Source: HyVt-337 sp964428895 (lineage in GTDB: Bacteria > Planctomycetota > Phycisphaerae > SM23-33). Taken from it: a stretch of DNA of 5,488 nucleotides. This document shows, piece after piece, positions 4,911-5,488 of the stretch. The notes under the pieces were generated by a model. That model was given only the letters and a program-made list of their open reading frames with translations. It did no database searches and was not told the origin of the DNA. The stretch covers positions 1 through 5,488 of the forward strand of contig CAYRZU010000129.1 in the NCBI GenBank assembly GCA_964428895.1. The letters run 5' to 3'. Numbering within the stretch: position 1 is the stretch's first letter; each line of letters opens with the position of its first letter. A program made the translations under genes and the position numbers.

Positions 4911-5488
4911 TTACTCGACGAAGTTGGCCTGAATGTCGCTGAGGCGCAGCAGCTCTCGCAATTCGGCTCGGCAGTCGCCGTAGACGATCGAGTAATGCTG
5001 GCTGAGCATGCCTTGGGCGAACTGGTCACCGAGGCCCGGCAGGTCGACTTCCATCGACGGATATGGCAGGCAGCCGATCTCGTGGAAATTGCGGGGCCGA
5101 TGCGTCTGCCCGTACGCCACGTGCATCTGCAGCTTGCGGTCGGGGGTGTAGCCCATGCGGGCGAAGGTGATCTCGCCTTCCTTGTAGATGGTGCAGTTGG
5201 CCAGGCCTTCGTAGAGCGTCTCGGTTCGGTCGACCTTGGGTCGGCCTTCGCCCATCTTGAACGGGGCGAAGCCGCAGGCGCCCATGATCACGCCATTGGG
5301 CTCAACGGTGTGGATGTCGCCGTAAGCGACGATCTGCCCGGTGATGTGGTGCATCGCGATTTGCGCCGCGATCAGCGGGATGTCGCCTTCGCAGGAGCAG
5401 GGGATCTCGTTGCCCAGCATCGAGATCGGCACGCACGGCGTGTAGCCGAACTCCTTGGACAGTTCGTACTGACACTTGACGGTCAGGC
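4911..5488 (-). CDS. L-fucose/L-arabinose isomerase superfamily protein, C-terminal part
   Basis: The gene is open to the window edge, so only the last 191 codons are visible and the start lies beyond 5488; the frame reads LTVKCQYELSKEFGYTPC at the left. The family converts aldoses to ketoses with a divalent metal. The three ligands known from E. coli FucI (Glu337, Asp361, His528) have counterparts here: Glu33 in CEGD, Asp57 in AYGDIH (the same 24-residue spacing) and His164 in SQHYSIVYGD, which aligns with the FucI NHGAISYG segment. GQTHRPRNFHEIGCLPYPS lies between them. It is cytosolic. It is upstream of and co-directional with the FGGY kinase, its usual partner in fucose, arabinose or related sugar catabolism, though an assembly gap separates them. 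The substrate cannot be named from this fragment. Confidence 0.88.
   Translation of the reverse strand, partial: LTVKCQYELSKEFGYTPCVPISMLGNEIPCSCEGDIPLIAAQIAMHHITGQIVAYGDIHTVEPNGVIMGACGFAPFKMGEGRPKVDRTETLYEGLANCTIYKEGEITFARMGYTPDRKLQMHVAYGQTHRPRNFHEIGCLPYPSMEVDLPGLGDQFAQGMLSQHYSIVYGDCRAELRELLRLSDIQANFVE

Noticed and set aside
5430..5432. GTG at 5432 as start of the isomerase gene
   Set aside because: The frame stays open upstream to the window edge with family-like sequence (KCQYELSKEFGYTPC), so this is an internal Val codon of a truncated gene.

Overview
The window is GC-rich bacterial DNA. Tandem PEP-CTERM sorting-signal proteins with Arg-rich tails, next to an FGGY sugar kinase and a FucI-type isomerase, suggest Planctomycetota (Phycisphaerae-like) or a similar PEP-CTERM/exosortase-bearing phylum. 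This assignment is an inference; no marker gene is present. A run of 10 Ns shows that the sequence is a draft scaffold, probably metagenome-derived.

Left part (1-3150, plus strand): four consecutive genes encode exported proteins ending in PEP-CTERM-type tags. The first three (212, 217 and 213 aa) are paralogues of one family, with shared motifs PWL, FDD.GT.G, VSK...NLDP, a GING/GIGP segment and a PEP-hydrophobic-Arg tail. The fourth (78 aa) keeps only a signal peptide, a short linker and a degenerate tail. Each gene has its own leader and its own terminator-like hairpin, so the array looks like repeated monocistronic cassettes rather than an operon. No exosortase is visible; one would have to be encoded elsewhere.

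The leaders are the most unusual part. Genes 1 and 2 share a 58-bp leader block with one mismatch. Each also has a hairpin abutting its Shine-Dalgarno (SD) with a compensatory base-pair change between the two copies. In gene 3 an upstream 11-nt segment is the exact reverse complement of the SD region. The leaders of genes 3 and 4 share a TTGGCCCC...GAATCCTAC block followed by two overlapping, mutually exclusive small hairpins. All four leaders contain AATCCT followed by a hairpin. This suggests a common cis-regulatory leader for this surface-protein family, which I do not recognise as any described class.

Right part (3169-5488, minus strand): a complete FGGY-family carbohydrate kinase (502 aa, xylulokinase-like) converges on the PEP-CTERM array. 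Upstream of it, across an assembly gap, lies the C-terminal part of a FucI/AraA-superfamily ketol isomerase whose three metal ligands are all visible. Together they would turn an aldose into a ketose 5- or 6-carbon phosphate, a standard sugar-catabolic pairing. The exact sugar cannot be fixed from the sequence, and the gap leaves their adjacency slightly uncertain.
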